Shown: positions 56,421-64,000 of the stretch, piece after piece
How positions within the stretch are numbered: the first letter of the stretch is position 1
Layout of the letters: every line of letters starts with the position of its first letter
Assembly: GCA_036381015.1 (NCBI GenBank)
Contig: DASVDR010000005.1
Coordinates: forward strand, 1-64,000
Length of the DNA: 64,000 bases
Direction: 5' to 3'
Source: Gammaproteobacteria bacterium
GTDB taxonomy: Bacteria; Pseudomonadota; Gammaproteobacteria; Steroidobacterales; Rariloculaceae
Translations under genes and position numbers: made by a program
The notes under the pieces: generated by a model
The model's input: the letters and a program-made list of their open reading frames with translations, nothing else
Told to the model about the DNA's origin: nothing
Database searches by the model: none

Positions 56421-58634
56421 ATGAGCGACGACACAGTCAAGATCGAAGTGAACGGCGTGCCGCTCGAGGCGCGCAAAGGCGAGATGCTGATCGAGGTGAC
56501 GGATCGGGCACACATCTACGTCCCCCGCTTCTGTTATCACCGGAAGCTGAGCGTCGCGGCCAACTGCAGGATGTGTCTCGTCGACGTCGAGAAGGCGCCG
56601 AAGCCGCTGCCGGCATGCGCGACGCCGGTGATGGACGGCATGAAGGTCTTCACGCGTTCGAAGCGCGCAATATCGGCGCAGAAGGCGACGATGGAGTTCC
56701 TGCTGATCAATCATCCGCTCGACTGCCCGATCTGCGATCAGGGCGGCGAGTGCGAGCTTCAGGACCTGGCGCTCGGGTTCGGCCGCGACGTTTCGCGATA
56801 TACCGAGAAGAAGCGGGTCGTGAAGGACCAGGATCTGGGCCCGCTCGTCTCCACGGACATGACGCGCTGCATCCACTGCACGCGCTGCGTGCGCTTCGGT
56901 GCCGAGGTGCAGGGCATCCAGGAGCTCGGCACGATCGGGCGCACCGAGAACGTCGTGATCAGCACCTACGTCGAGCGCGGCGTCCAGCACGAGCTCTCCG
57001 GCAACATCATCGATCTCTGCCCGGTCGGTGCGCTGAACAACAAGCCCTACCGCTACAGCGCGCGCGCCTGGGAGATGGTCGCGAAGCCGCTGATCGGCGC
57101 CCACGATTCGGTCGGGTCGAACCTCTACGCCCACGTGCTCCGCGGCAGCGTCAAGCGCGTCGTGCCGCGCGACAACGAGGCGATCAACGAGACGTGGATC
57201 GCAGACCGTGACCGCTTCAGCTGCCACGGCGTCTATAGCCCCGACCGGCTCGAGAAGCCGATGGTGCGGAGGGAGCAGGAGTGGTCCGAAGTGAGCTGGC
57301 AGGAGGCTCTCGAAGCGGCCGCGGCGCAGCTTTCCGGCGCCGTTGCGGACGAGGGCGACGCGCTCGGCATGCTCGTCTCGCCGAATGCGACGCTCGAGGA
57401 GATGTATCTCCTCCGGCGCATTGCGGAGCGGCTCGGCACGCGTAACGTCGACCACCGCCTCCGGCGGCGGGACTTCCGCGATCAGGCGGCGGATCCCGCG
57501 TTCCCGTGGCTCGGCTGCAGCATCGAGGAGCTCGAGCGGCAGGAGGCGCTCCTCGTCGTCGGCTCGAACCTCCGGATGGAGGTGCCGCTTCTCGCACACC
57601 GCGTCCGCAAGGCGGCGCTCGCAGGCGCGTCCGTCACGTTCGTCAATCCGGCCGATTACACGTATTACTTCGATCACGCCTACGTGCCGGCGCCGCCGGA
57701 GCGGGCCGTGCCGACGCTTGCCGCGATTTTGCTCGCCGCGGCGGAGGAGGCCGGGCAGCCGGTTCCGCGGGTCGTCGAGGGCTTCGCCGGCGAGGTGCGG
57801 GTCGAGGACGCGCACCGCACGGCCGCCCGAGCGCTGATCGGGAAGGAGCGGGCGCTCGTGCTGCTCGGCCACATCGCCCAGCGTCATCCGCAGTTCTCCG
57901 ACCTGCGGGCGATCGCCGGCGCCCTCTCGGCCGTCACCGGCGCGAAGCTCGGCTACATCGCCGAGGGCGCGAACGGCGCGGGCGCGGCGCTCGTCGGCGT
58001 CGTGCCGCACCGACTGGCGGCAGGGGCGTCCGCCGGCGCCGAGGGCCTCGACGTGCAGGCGATGATCAGCGCGCCCCGCCGAGCCTACGTCCTCTTCGGC
58101 ATCGAGCCGGCCGAGGACGTCGCGAACGGCGATCGGGCGGAGCAGGCGCTGAAGTCGGCCGATGCCGTCGTCTGCTTCACGTCCTATGTCACGCCCGAGC
58201 TCCTCGAGTGCTCGACGGTGCTGCTGCCGGTCGGCACGTTCGTGGAAACGGACGGCACGTTCGTGAACGCGGAAGGCCGGATGCAGAGCTTCGCGGCCGC
58301 AGCCGACCCGGTCGGCGAGGCGCGGCCGGGCTGGCGGGTGCTCCGCGTGCTCGCGGATCTGCTCGGCGTCGACGGCGCCGACTATCGGTCGTCCGGTGAG
58401 GTGCTGGAAGCGGTGAGAGCCGAGATCGACGATGTCACGCCGGACAACGCTTATCGCGGGCAATTCGAGGCCGGGCTCGAGGGCGAGCCGGTCGGGCTCG
58501 AGGAGCTCGATGTTCCGATCTACTCCGTCGACGCCGTGGTGCGCCGATCGCTCCCGCTTCAGCGCACGGTGTTCGCCCGTGCGCAAGAGAGCGACGAGGA
58601 CGCGGAAATCCACAGATTGCAGAGCGCAGGATGA
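56421..58634 (+). CDS. nuoG: NADH-quinone oxidoreductase subunit G
   Basis: This 737-aa subunit has an N-terminal ferredoxin domain ([19 protein letters not shown]) and the [19 protein letters not shown] and [15 protein letters not shown] clusters. A molybdopterin-like domain follows without catalytic role. It carries N1b, N4 and N5-type clusters. It is shorter than E. coli NuoG (about 908 aa) and lacks its extra cluster region. It overlaps nuoH by four bases. Confidence 0.95.
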   Translation: MSDDTVKIEVNGVPLEARKGEMLIEVTDRAHIYVPRFCYHRKLSVAANCRMCLVDVEKAPKPLPACATPVMDGMKVFTRSKRAISAQKATMEFLLINHPLDCPICDQGGECELQDLALGFGRDVSRYTEKKRVVKDQDLGPLVSTDMTRCIHCTRCVRFGAEVQGIQELGTIGRTENVVISTYVERGVQHELSGNIIDLCPVGALNNKPYRYSARAWEMVAKPLIGAHDSVGSNLYAHVLRGSVKRVVPRDNEAINETWIADRDRFSCHGVYSPDRLEKPMVRREQEWSEVSWQEALEAAAAQLSGAVADEGDALGMLVSPNATLEEMYLLRRIAERLGTRNVDHRLRRRDFRDQAADPAFPWLGCSIEELERQEALLVVGSNLRMEVPLLAHRVRKAALAGASVTFVNPADYTYYFDHAYVPAPPERAVPTLAAILLAAAEEAGQPVPRVVEGFAGEVRVEDAHRTAARALIGKERALVLLGHIAQRHPQFSDLRAIAGALSAVTGAKLGYIAEGANGAGAALVGVVPHRLAAGASAGAEGLDVQAMISAPRRAYVLFGIEPAEDVANGDRAEQALKSADAVVCFTSYVTPELLECSTVLLPVGTFVETDGTFVNAEGRMQSFAAAADPVGEARPGWRVLRVLADLLGVDGADYRSSGEVLEAVRAEIDDVTPDNAYRGQFEAGLEGEPVGLEELDVPIYSVDAVVRRSLPLQRTVFARAQESDEDAEIHRLQSAG

Positions 58635-59698
58635 GCAGCTGGTTGCTTCGTCTCGAGCCGTACTGGCTCATGCTCCCGGAAGCCGTGCGGGAGATCGTCG
58701 TGATTTTGCTGAAGATCGTGGTGCTGCTCGTGCCGCTGATCCTCGGCGTGGCGTATTTCACGTACATGGAGCGCAAGGTCATCGGCTTTATCCAGCATCG
58801 ACTGGGGCCGAATCGTGTGGGCTGGCGGGGGCTCCTCCAGCCGTTCGCGGACCTTTTCAAGATGCTGTTCAAGGAAGTGATCGTGCCGACGAACGCGAAT
58901 CGCTTCCTGTTCCTGGTCGCGCCCATCGTTTCGCTCGTGCCCGCCTTCGCCGTCTGGGCCGTGGTGCCGCTCAGCGACTCCTTCGTGATCGCCGACATCG
59001 ACGCCGGTTTGCTCTACATCCTCGCGCTCACGTCGCTCGGCGTGTACGGCGTGATCCTGGCAGGCTGGGCGTCGAACTCGAAATACGCGTTTCTCGGAGC
59101 GATGCGCTCCGCCGCGCAGATCGTCGCTTACGAGATCGCGATGGGCTTCGCGCTCGTCGGCGTGCTGATGGCCGGCGGGAGCCTGAACCTCGGCGAGATC
59201 GTGCGCGCGCAGAGCGGCACGAGCGTGCTCAGCTGGTTCGTCCTGCCGCTCTTCCCGCTCTTCGTCGTGTATTTCATCGCCGGAGTCGCGGAGACGAACC
59301 GTCACCCGTTCGATGTGGCGGAGGGCGAGTCGGAGATCGTCGCCGGGTTCCACGTGGAGTACTCCGGCATCGCCTTCGCCCTGTTCTTCCTGGCCGAATA
59401 CGCGAACATGATTCTGATCACGGCGCTCACGACCGTGTTCTTCTTCGGCGGGTGGCTGTCGCCGTTCGCCGGAATTCCGGGGCTCGAGAACACATGGCTG
59501 GCTGCGCCGAGCGTCGTCTGGCTGGGGCTCAAGATGGCGGTTTTCAGCTTCGTGTTCCTGTGGATTCGGGCCACGTTCCCCCGCTACCGCTACGACCAGA
59601 TCATGCGTCTCGGCTGGAAGGTGTTCATTCCGGTCACGATCGTGTGGATCGGCGTGGAGGGAGCGATGGCGGCGCTGGAGGTCGGGCCGTGGGCATAG
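58631..59698 (+). CDS. nuoH: NADH-quinone oxidoreductase subunit H
   Basis: This 355-aa membrane subunit has eight or more helices at the quinone site. Conserved pieces are [60 protein letters not shown] and the C-terminal [17 protein letters not shown]. It links electron transfer to proton pumping. The palindrome copy at 59703 follows directly. Confidence 0.97.
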   Translation: MSSWLLRLEPYWLMLPEAVREIVVILLKIVVLLVPLILGVAYFTYMERKVIGFIQHRLGPNRVGWRGLLQPFADLFKMLFKEVIVPTNANRFLFLVAPIVSLVPAFAVWAVVPLSDSFVIADIDAGLLYILALTSLGVYGVILAGWASNSKYAFLGAMRSAAQIVAYEIAMGFALVGVLMAGGSLNLGEIVRAQSGTSVLSWFVLPLFPLFVVYFIAGVAETNRHPFDVAEGESEIVAGFHVEYSGIAFALFFLAEYANMILITALTTVFFFGGWLSPFAGIPGLENTWLAAPSVVWLGLKMAVFSFVFLWIRATFPRYRYDQIMRLGWKVFIPVTIVWIGVEGAMAALEVGPWA

Positions 59699-59702
59699 CG
59701 CG

Positions 59703-59727
59703 AAAAAAATGGTGTCTGACACCTTTT
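59703..59727 (+). repeat. Palindromic repeat, copy 4 between nuoH and nuoI
   Basis: A7 then TGGTGTCTGACACC and T4 form the palindrome. It occupies half of the 48-bp gap. A further GGTGTCT occurs right at the nuoI start (59746-59752), so the nuoI start region may derive in part from a repeat half. Confidence 0.7.
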
Positions 59728-59746
59728 CCGGACGGGAGTTAGGTTG

Positions 59747-60223
59747 GTGTCTCCGGTAAAGACGTTCTTGATGACGGACCTGCTCGTGGGGCTGAGGCTC
59801 ACGCTGAAGCATTTGTTCACGCGCAAGGCCACGGTGTACTACCCGGAGGAGAAGACGCCGAAGTCGCCCCGGTTCCGGGGGCTGCATGCGCTCAGGCGGT
59901 ATCCGAACGGGCAGGAGCGATGCATCGCGTGCAAGCTCTGCGAGGCGGTGTGCCCGGCCGCGGCGATCACGATCGAGTCCGGGATCGGCCCCGACGGCAC
60001 GCGCCGCACCACGCGCTACGACATCGATCTCTTCAAGTGCATCTACTGCGGGTTCTGCGAGGAAGCGTGTCCCGTCGACGCGATCGTCGAGACTCGGATC
60101 CACGAATTCCACATGGAGCGGCGCGGCGAGAACATCATGTCGAAAGACAAGCTGCTCGCGGTCGGCGACAAGTACGAAGCGATGATCGCGGCCGACAAGG
60201 CCGCCGACGCCGCCTATCGGTAA
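59747..60223 (+). CDS. nuoI: NADH-quinone oxidoreductase subunit I
   Basis: This 158-aa ferredoxin-like subunit has two 4Fe-4S motifs, [12 protein letters not shown] and [12 protein letters not shown] (clusters N6a and N6b), after the conserved [21 protein letters not shown] take GTG 59747 as the start because GGGAG lies about ten bases upstream; TTG 59744 and ATG 59771 are alternatives. Confidence 0.94.
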   Translation: MSPVKTFLMTDLLVGLRLTLKHLFTRKATVYYPEEKTPKSPRFRGLHALRRYPNGQERCIACKLCEAVCPAAAITIESGIGPDGTRRTTRYDIDLFKCIYCGFCEEACPVDAIVETRIHEFHMERRGENIMSKDKLLAVGDKYEAMIAADKAADAAYR

Positions 60224-60252
60224 ACGCATTTCACTAGGGAAGCTCGAGCACC

Positions 60253-60849
60253 TTGACTACGGCAGTTCTCTTCTACGTGTTCGCGGCGATTCTGATCGTC
60301 GCCGCGCTCGGCGTGATCACGGCGCGCAATCCCGTCCACTCGGCGCTGTTTCTCGTCTTCGCTTTCGTGCAGAGCGCCGTGCTATGGCTGTTGATCGAAG
60401 CCGAGTTTCTCGCGATCGCGCTCGTCCTGGTTTACGTCGGCGCGGTCATGGTGCTGTTTCTGTTCGTCGTGATGATGCTCGACATCAATCTCGAGCAGAT
60501 CCGGCGGGGCTTCACGCGCTATCTCCCGTTCGGCATCGGCGTGGCGCTGGTGGTCGTGCTCGAGATCGGGCACGTGGTCTGGTTCAGGAGCGAGGGCAGG
60601 GCGTTCGTCACGCCCGAGCCGAATCCGGCGGGCTACAGCAACACGAAGGAGCTCGGTATGCAGCTCTACACGCAGCACGTCTACGCCTTCGAGATCGCCG
60701 CCGTGCTGCTGCTTCTCGCGATCGTCGCGGCCATCACGTTGACGATGCGCAAGCGGCCGGGGCTCAAGGTTCAGGACATCGCGAAGCAGGTGGCGGTGAG
60801 GGCCAGCGACCGGATCCGGGTCGTGAAGGTCGCGCCGGTAAAGGAGTGA
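60253..60849 (+). CDS. nuoJ: NADH-quinone oxidoreductase subunit J
   Basis: This 198-aa membrane subunit has five helices, including the segment [18 protein letters not shown], which contains the mobile pi-bulge helix of complex I. The start codon is TTG (60253), with AGGGAAG somewhat far upstream. nuoK begins 4 bp later. Confidence 0.93.
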   Translation: MTTAVLFYVFAAILIVAALGVITARNPVHSALFLVFAFVQSAVLWLLIEAEFLAIALVLVYVGAVMVLFLFVVMMLDINLEQIRRGFTRYLPFGIGVALVVVLEIGHVVWFRSEGRAFVTPEPNPAGYSNTKELGMQLYTQHVYAFEIAAVLLLLAIVAAITLTMRKRPGLKVQDIAKQVAVRASDRIRVVKVAPVKE

Positions 60850-60853
60850 CGGG

Positions 60854-61159
60854 ATGGTGACGGTCGCCCATTACCTCGTGCTCGCCGCGGTGCTCTTCAG
60901 CCTGAGCGTCGCCGGCATCTTCATCAACCGCAAGAACGTGATTCTGCTCTTGATGTGCATCGAGCTGATGCTGCTCGCGGTCAATTTCAACTTCATCGCG
61001 TTCTCGCGCATGCTCGACGACTCGCTCGGCCAGATCTTCGTGTTCTTCATCTTGACGGTGGCGGCAGCCGAGGCCGCGATCGGCCTCGCAATCCTCGTCG
61101 TGCTGTTCCGCAACACGCGGAGCATTAACGTCGAGGAGCTCGACTCGTTGAAGGGATAG
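60854..61159 (+). CDS. nuoK: NADH-quinone oxidoreductase subunit K
   Basis: This 101-aa subunit has three transmembrane helices. Conserved membrane glutamates lie in [17 protein letters not shown] and in [15 protein letters not shown]. It is part of the antiporter-like proton path. GGGATGGTG surrounds the ATG. Confidence 0.96.
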   Translation: MVTVAHYLVLAAVLFSLSVAGIFINRKNVILLLMCIELMLLAVNFNFIAFSRMLDDSLGQIFVFFILTVAAAEAAIGLAILVVLFRNTRSINVEELDSLKG

Positions 61160-61162
61160 CCG

Positions 61163-63121
61163 GTGGAAGGAGTTTATCTGACGATCGTCCTGGCGCCGCT
61201 CGCCGCAGCGGCGGCGGCCGGGCTCTTCGGAGGCAGGATCGGCCGCGCGGGCGCGCATACGATCACGATCCTCGGGGTCACGGTCTCGTTCGCGCTCTCG
61301 CTCTACGTGCTGAAGCGCATCGCGCTCGACGGCATGCCGGCCTTCAACGGCAACATCTACGAATGGGCGACAGTAGGCGACCTCACGATCGCCGTCGGCT
61401 TCCTGATCGACAGGTTGACGGCGCTGATGATGGTGGTCGTCACGTTCGTGTCTCTCGCCGTGCACGTCTACACGATCGGCTACATGCACGACGATCCGGG
61501 GTACCAGCGCTTCTTCAGCTACATCTCGTTGTTCACCTTCGCGATGCTGATGCTCGTGATGTCGAACAACTTCATGCAGCTCTTTTTCGGCTGGGAAGCC
61601 GTCGGCCTGGTTTCCTATCTGCTAATCGGGTTCTGGTTCAAGCGCCCGACCGCCGTTTTCGCGAACCTGAAGGCCTTCCTCGTGAACCGAGTAGGCGACT
61701 TCGGCTTCCTGCTCGGCATCGCCGCGCTCCTCGTCTACGCTGGCTCGCTCGATTACGCGGACGTCTTCGCGCAGGCCGAGCGGCTCCAGGGCGAGACGAT
61801 TTCGCTCTTCTCCGGCACCGCCTGGTCCGCGCTCACGGTCGCCTGTATTTGCCTCTTCGTCGGTGCGATGGGCAAGTCGGCCCAGGTGCCGCTGCACGTG
61901 TGGCTGCCGGACTCGATGGAAGGCCCGACGCCGATCTCCGCGCTGATCCACGCCGCGACGATGGTCACGGCCGGCATCTTCATGGTGGCGCGGATGTCGC
62001 CGCTCTACGAGTTCTCCGAGACCGCGCTGACGGTCGTCATCGTGATCGGCGCCACGACGGCGTTCTTCACCGGGCTGCTCGGCATCGTCCAGCAGGACAT
62101 CAAGCGGGTGGTGGCGTACTCGACGCTCTCCCAGCTCGGCTACATGATGGTCGCGCTCGGCGCTTCCGCCTACGCCGCGGGAATCTTCCATCTGATGACG
62201 CATGCGTTCTTCAAGGCGCTGCTCTTCCTCGCCGCGGGCTCCGTGATCATCGCGCTGCACCACGAGCAGGACATCCGCAAGATGGGCGGCTTGCGCAAGT
62301 ACATGCCGATCACGTATTGGACGTCGGTCGTCGGCACGCTCGCGCTGATCGGCTTCCCCGGGTTCGCGGGCTTCTTCTCGAAAGACGCGCTGATCGAGGC
62401 CGTGCACGCGTCCACGCTGCCGGGCGCAGGGTACGCCTACTGGTGCGTGCTGCTCGGCGTCTTCGTCACCGCGCTCTACAGCTTCCGGCTGCTCTTCGTC
62501 GTGTTCCACGGCGAGGAGCGCATCGATCCACATGCCAAAGCGCACCTGCACGAGACTCCCGCCGTCGTCACGGTGCCGCTGATCGCGCTCGCGATCCCGT
62601 CGGTCGTGATCGGCGGGCTGACGATCGAGCCGCTCCTCTTCGGCGGCTTCTTCGACGGTGCGCTGTTCGTGCGTGAGGGGCACGACGTGCTCGGCGAGGT
62701 CGGGGCGGAGTTCGAGGGTTCCGCGGCGTTCGTGCTGCATGCGCTGACGCACTCGGCCACCGTGTATCTCGCCGCGGCGGGCGCGCTCGTCGCGTGGTTT
62801 CTCTACCTGAAGCGCCCGGACATCCCGGAGCTCGTGCTCGACCGGGCCGGCGTGCTCTACCGCGTGCTCGTGAACAAGTACTACTTCGACTGGTTCAACG
62901 AGAACGTGCTCGCGCGGGGCACGCGCGCGGCCGGGCAGGCGCTTTGGCGCGTCGGCGATCAGGTGCTGATCGACGGGCTGATCGTGAACGGCAGCGCGCG
63001 GGCGGTCGGAGCCGTCTCGAGCGTCGCGCGCGGGCTGCAGTCCGGATACCTCTACCACTACGCATTCGCCATGGTCGTTGCGCTTGCCATGCTGATCGGC
63101 TGGTTCGCGCTCAGGAGCTGA
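61163..63121 (+). CDS. nuoL: NADH-quinone oxidoreductase subunit L
   Basis: This 652-aa antiporter-like subunit starts at GTG, 3 bp after nuoK. Conserved segments include FGWEAVGLVSYLLIGFW, the GAMGKSAQVPLHVWLPDSMEGP region with lysine and proton-path residues, IHAATMVTAGIFMVAR and a long lateral C-terminal helix ending the protein. It is one of three proton-pumping modules. Confidence 0.97.
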   Translation: MEGVYLTIVLAPLAAAAAAGLFGGRIGRAGAHTITILGVTVSFALSLYVLKRIALDGMPAFNGNIYEWATVGDLTIAVGFLIDRLTALMMVVVTFVSLAVHVYTIGYMHDDPGYQRFFSYISLFTFAMLMLVMSNNFMQLFFGWEAVGLVSYLLIGFWFKRPTAVFANLKAFLVNRVGDFGFLLGIAALLVYAGSLDYADVFAQAERLQGETISLFSGTAWSALTVACICLFVGAMGKSAQVPLHVWLPDSMEGPTPISALIHAATMVTAGIFMVARMSPLYEFSETALTVVIVIGATTAFFTGLLGIVQQDIKRVVAYSTLSQLGYMMVALGASAYAAGIFHLMTHAFFKALLFLAAGSVIIALHHEQDIRKMGGLRKYMPITYWTSVVGTLALIGFPGFAGFFSKDALIEAVHASTLPGAGYAYWCVLLGVFVTALYSFRLLFVVFHGEERIDPHAKAHLHETPAVVTVPLIALAIPSVVIGGLTIEPLLFGGFFDGALFVREGHDVLGEVGAEFEGSAAFVLHALTHSATVYLAAAGALVAWFLYLKRPDIPELVLDRAGVLYRVLVNKYYFDWFNENVLARGTRAAGQALWRVGDQVLIDGLIVNGSARAVGAVSSVARGLQSGYLYHYAFAMVVALAMLIGWFALRS

Positions 63122-63125
63122 GGGA

Positions 63126-64000
63126 ATGGATTTGCCTATCCTGAGCATCGTCATCTGGCTTCCCATCGCCGCGGGCATCGTCGTGCTCGCGCTGGGCTCC
63201 GACCGCGCCCTTCTCGGCAAGCGGATCGCGCTCGGCGCCGCCGCGTTGACGTTCGTTGCGAGCCTCCCGCTCTACACGGGCTTCGACTCCTCGACGGCGA
63301 GCATGCAATTCGTCGAGCGCGTGCCGTGGATCGAGCGCTTCAACGTCTTCTACCACCTCGGCGTCGACGGCATCTCGATGCCGCTGATCCTGCTCACGAC
63401 CTTCCTCACGCCGCTCGTCGTGATCGCCGGCTGGGAGGTCATCAAGCTGCGGCCGGCGCAGTACTTCGCGTCGTTTCTGCTGCTCGAAGGCCTGATGATC
63501 GGGGTGTTCGCGTCGGTCGACGCGCTGCTTTTCTACGTCTTCTGGGAAGCGATGCTCGTGCCGATGTTCATCATCATCGGCGTCTGGGGCGGCGAGCGGC
63601 GAGTTTACGCGACGATGAAATTCTTCCTCTACACCTTCCTCGGGTCGGTGTTCATGCTGGTCGCGTTGATCTACATGTACTTGCAGGCCGGCAGCTATTC
63701 GATTCCCGACCTGCACGCGCTGCCGCTGACGATGACCGAGCAGGTGCTGATTTTCTTCGCTTTCCTGATCGCGTTCGCCGTGAAGGTGCCGATGTGGCCC
63801 GTGCACACCTGGCTGCCGGACGCGCACGTCGAAGCCCCGACCGGCGGCTCCGTGATCCTCGCCGCGATCCTGCTGAAGATGGGCGGCTACGGCTTCGTGC
63901 GCTTCAGCCTGCCCGTGGCGCCGGACGCGAGCCGCGCCCTCGACTGGCTGATGATCGGCCTTTCGCTGATCGCGATCGTCTACATCGCCGTCGTCGCGCT
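63126..64000 (+). CDS. nuoM: NADH-quinone oxidoreductase subunit M (partial, runs off the window)
   Basis: About 291 residues are visible of an antiporter-like subunit. Present are LLLEGLMIGVFASVDALLFY, FWEAMLVPMFIIIGVWGG and VKVPMWPVHTWLPDAHVEAP, all diagnostic of NuoM. The ATG is four bases after the nuoL stop with AGGG before it. nuoN is expected beyond the edge. Confidence 0.96.
   Translation, partial: MDLPILSIVIWLPIAAGIVVLALGSDRALLGKRIALGAAALTFVASLPLYTGFDSSTASMQFVERVPWIERFNVFYHLGVDGISMPLILLTTFLTPLVVIAGWEVIKLRPAQYFASFLLLEGLMIGVFASVDALLFYVFWEAMLVPMFIIIGVWGGERRVYATMKFFLYTFLGSVFMLVALIYMYLQAGSYSIPDLHALPLTMTEQVLIFFAFLIAFAVKVPMWPVHTWLPDAHVEAPTGGSVILAAILLKMGGYGFVRFSLPVAPDASRALDWLMIGLSLIAIVYIAVVA

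Overview
The window is high-GC DNA (by eye about two thirds G+C) from a gammaproteobacterium. The evidence is the conserved housekeeping order ssrA-smpB / ratA-rnfH / bamE / fur / recN-nadK / hrcA-grpE-dnaK-dnaJ-dapB / carA-carB-greA / yhbY / rlmE-ftsH-glmM-tpiA-secG-tRNA-Leu / nuoA to nuoM, which resembles that of Xanthomonadales-type and neighbouring lineages. A one-piece tmRNA encodes the tag ANDDNYALAA. The species cannot be named from sequence alone; an environmental or soil relative is my inference.

Region 1 (1 to about 19.1 kb) is accessory metabolism. It holds the tail of a probable bile-acid:sodium-symporter-like transporter, an acyl-CoA-dehydrogenase-fold flavoprotein and an exported protein with three SnoaL-like domains. 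Next come a Fur-box-controlled TonB receptor and PepSY pair (iron uptake), and a secreted DNRLRE/beta-helix protein. A sugar block (GH15 hydrolase, transketolase, transaldolase) and two tandem PQQ-type quinoprotein dehydrogenases follow. Region 2 (19.1 to 28 kb) looks like a mosaic or stress island next to the 3' end of the tmRNA gene. It contains an NfeD-like protein, a methyltransferase, a scar of two broken genes, a CPH-type copper P-ATPase, a CBS-BON protein, an orphan MEDS-GAF histidine kinase, Dps and an unknown membrane protein.

Region 3 (28 to 64 kb) is the conserved core: trans-translation, outer-membrane assembly, iron regulation, DNA repair, NAD kinase, heat shock, lysine and carbamoyl-phosphate synthesis, transcript cleavage, ribosome maturation, membrane proteolysis, cell-wall precursor synthesis, glycolysis, secretion and respiratory complex I. 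The nuo operon runs off the right edge inside nuoM. grpE has a textbook sigma32-type promoter and I found no CIRCE operator, although hrcA is present.

The most unusual signals are non-coding. (a) Two 117-bp palindromic elements lie in the convergent greA/yhbY gap in mirrored orientation, so each gene carries the same element in its 3' flank. Their 53-nt cores match at 51 positions, while their 32-bp arms differ at 10 positions and 9 of these are compensated on the opposite arm. (b) A dispersed GGTGTCNGACACC palindrome family sits between carA and carB, nuoE and nuoF, nuoH and nuoI, and upstream of the flavoprotein gene. (c) The nuo leader holds a promoter followed by an apparent intrinsic terminator before nuoA. 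Several coding-region repeats (recN 3' end, PepSY 5' end, SnoaL linker) also stand out.
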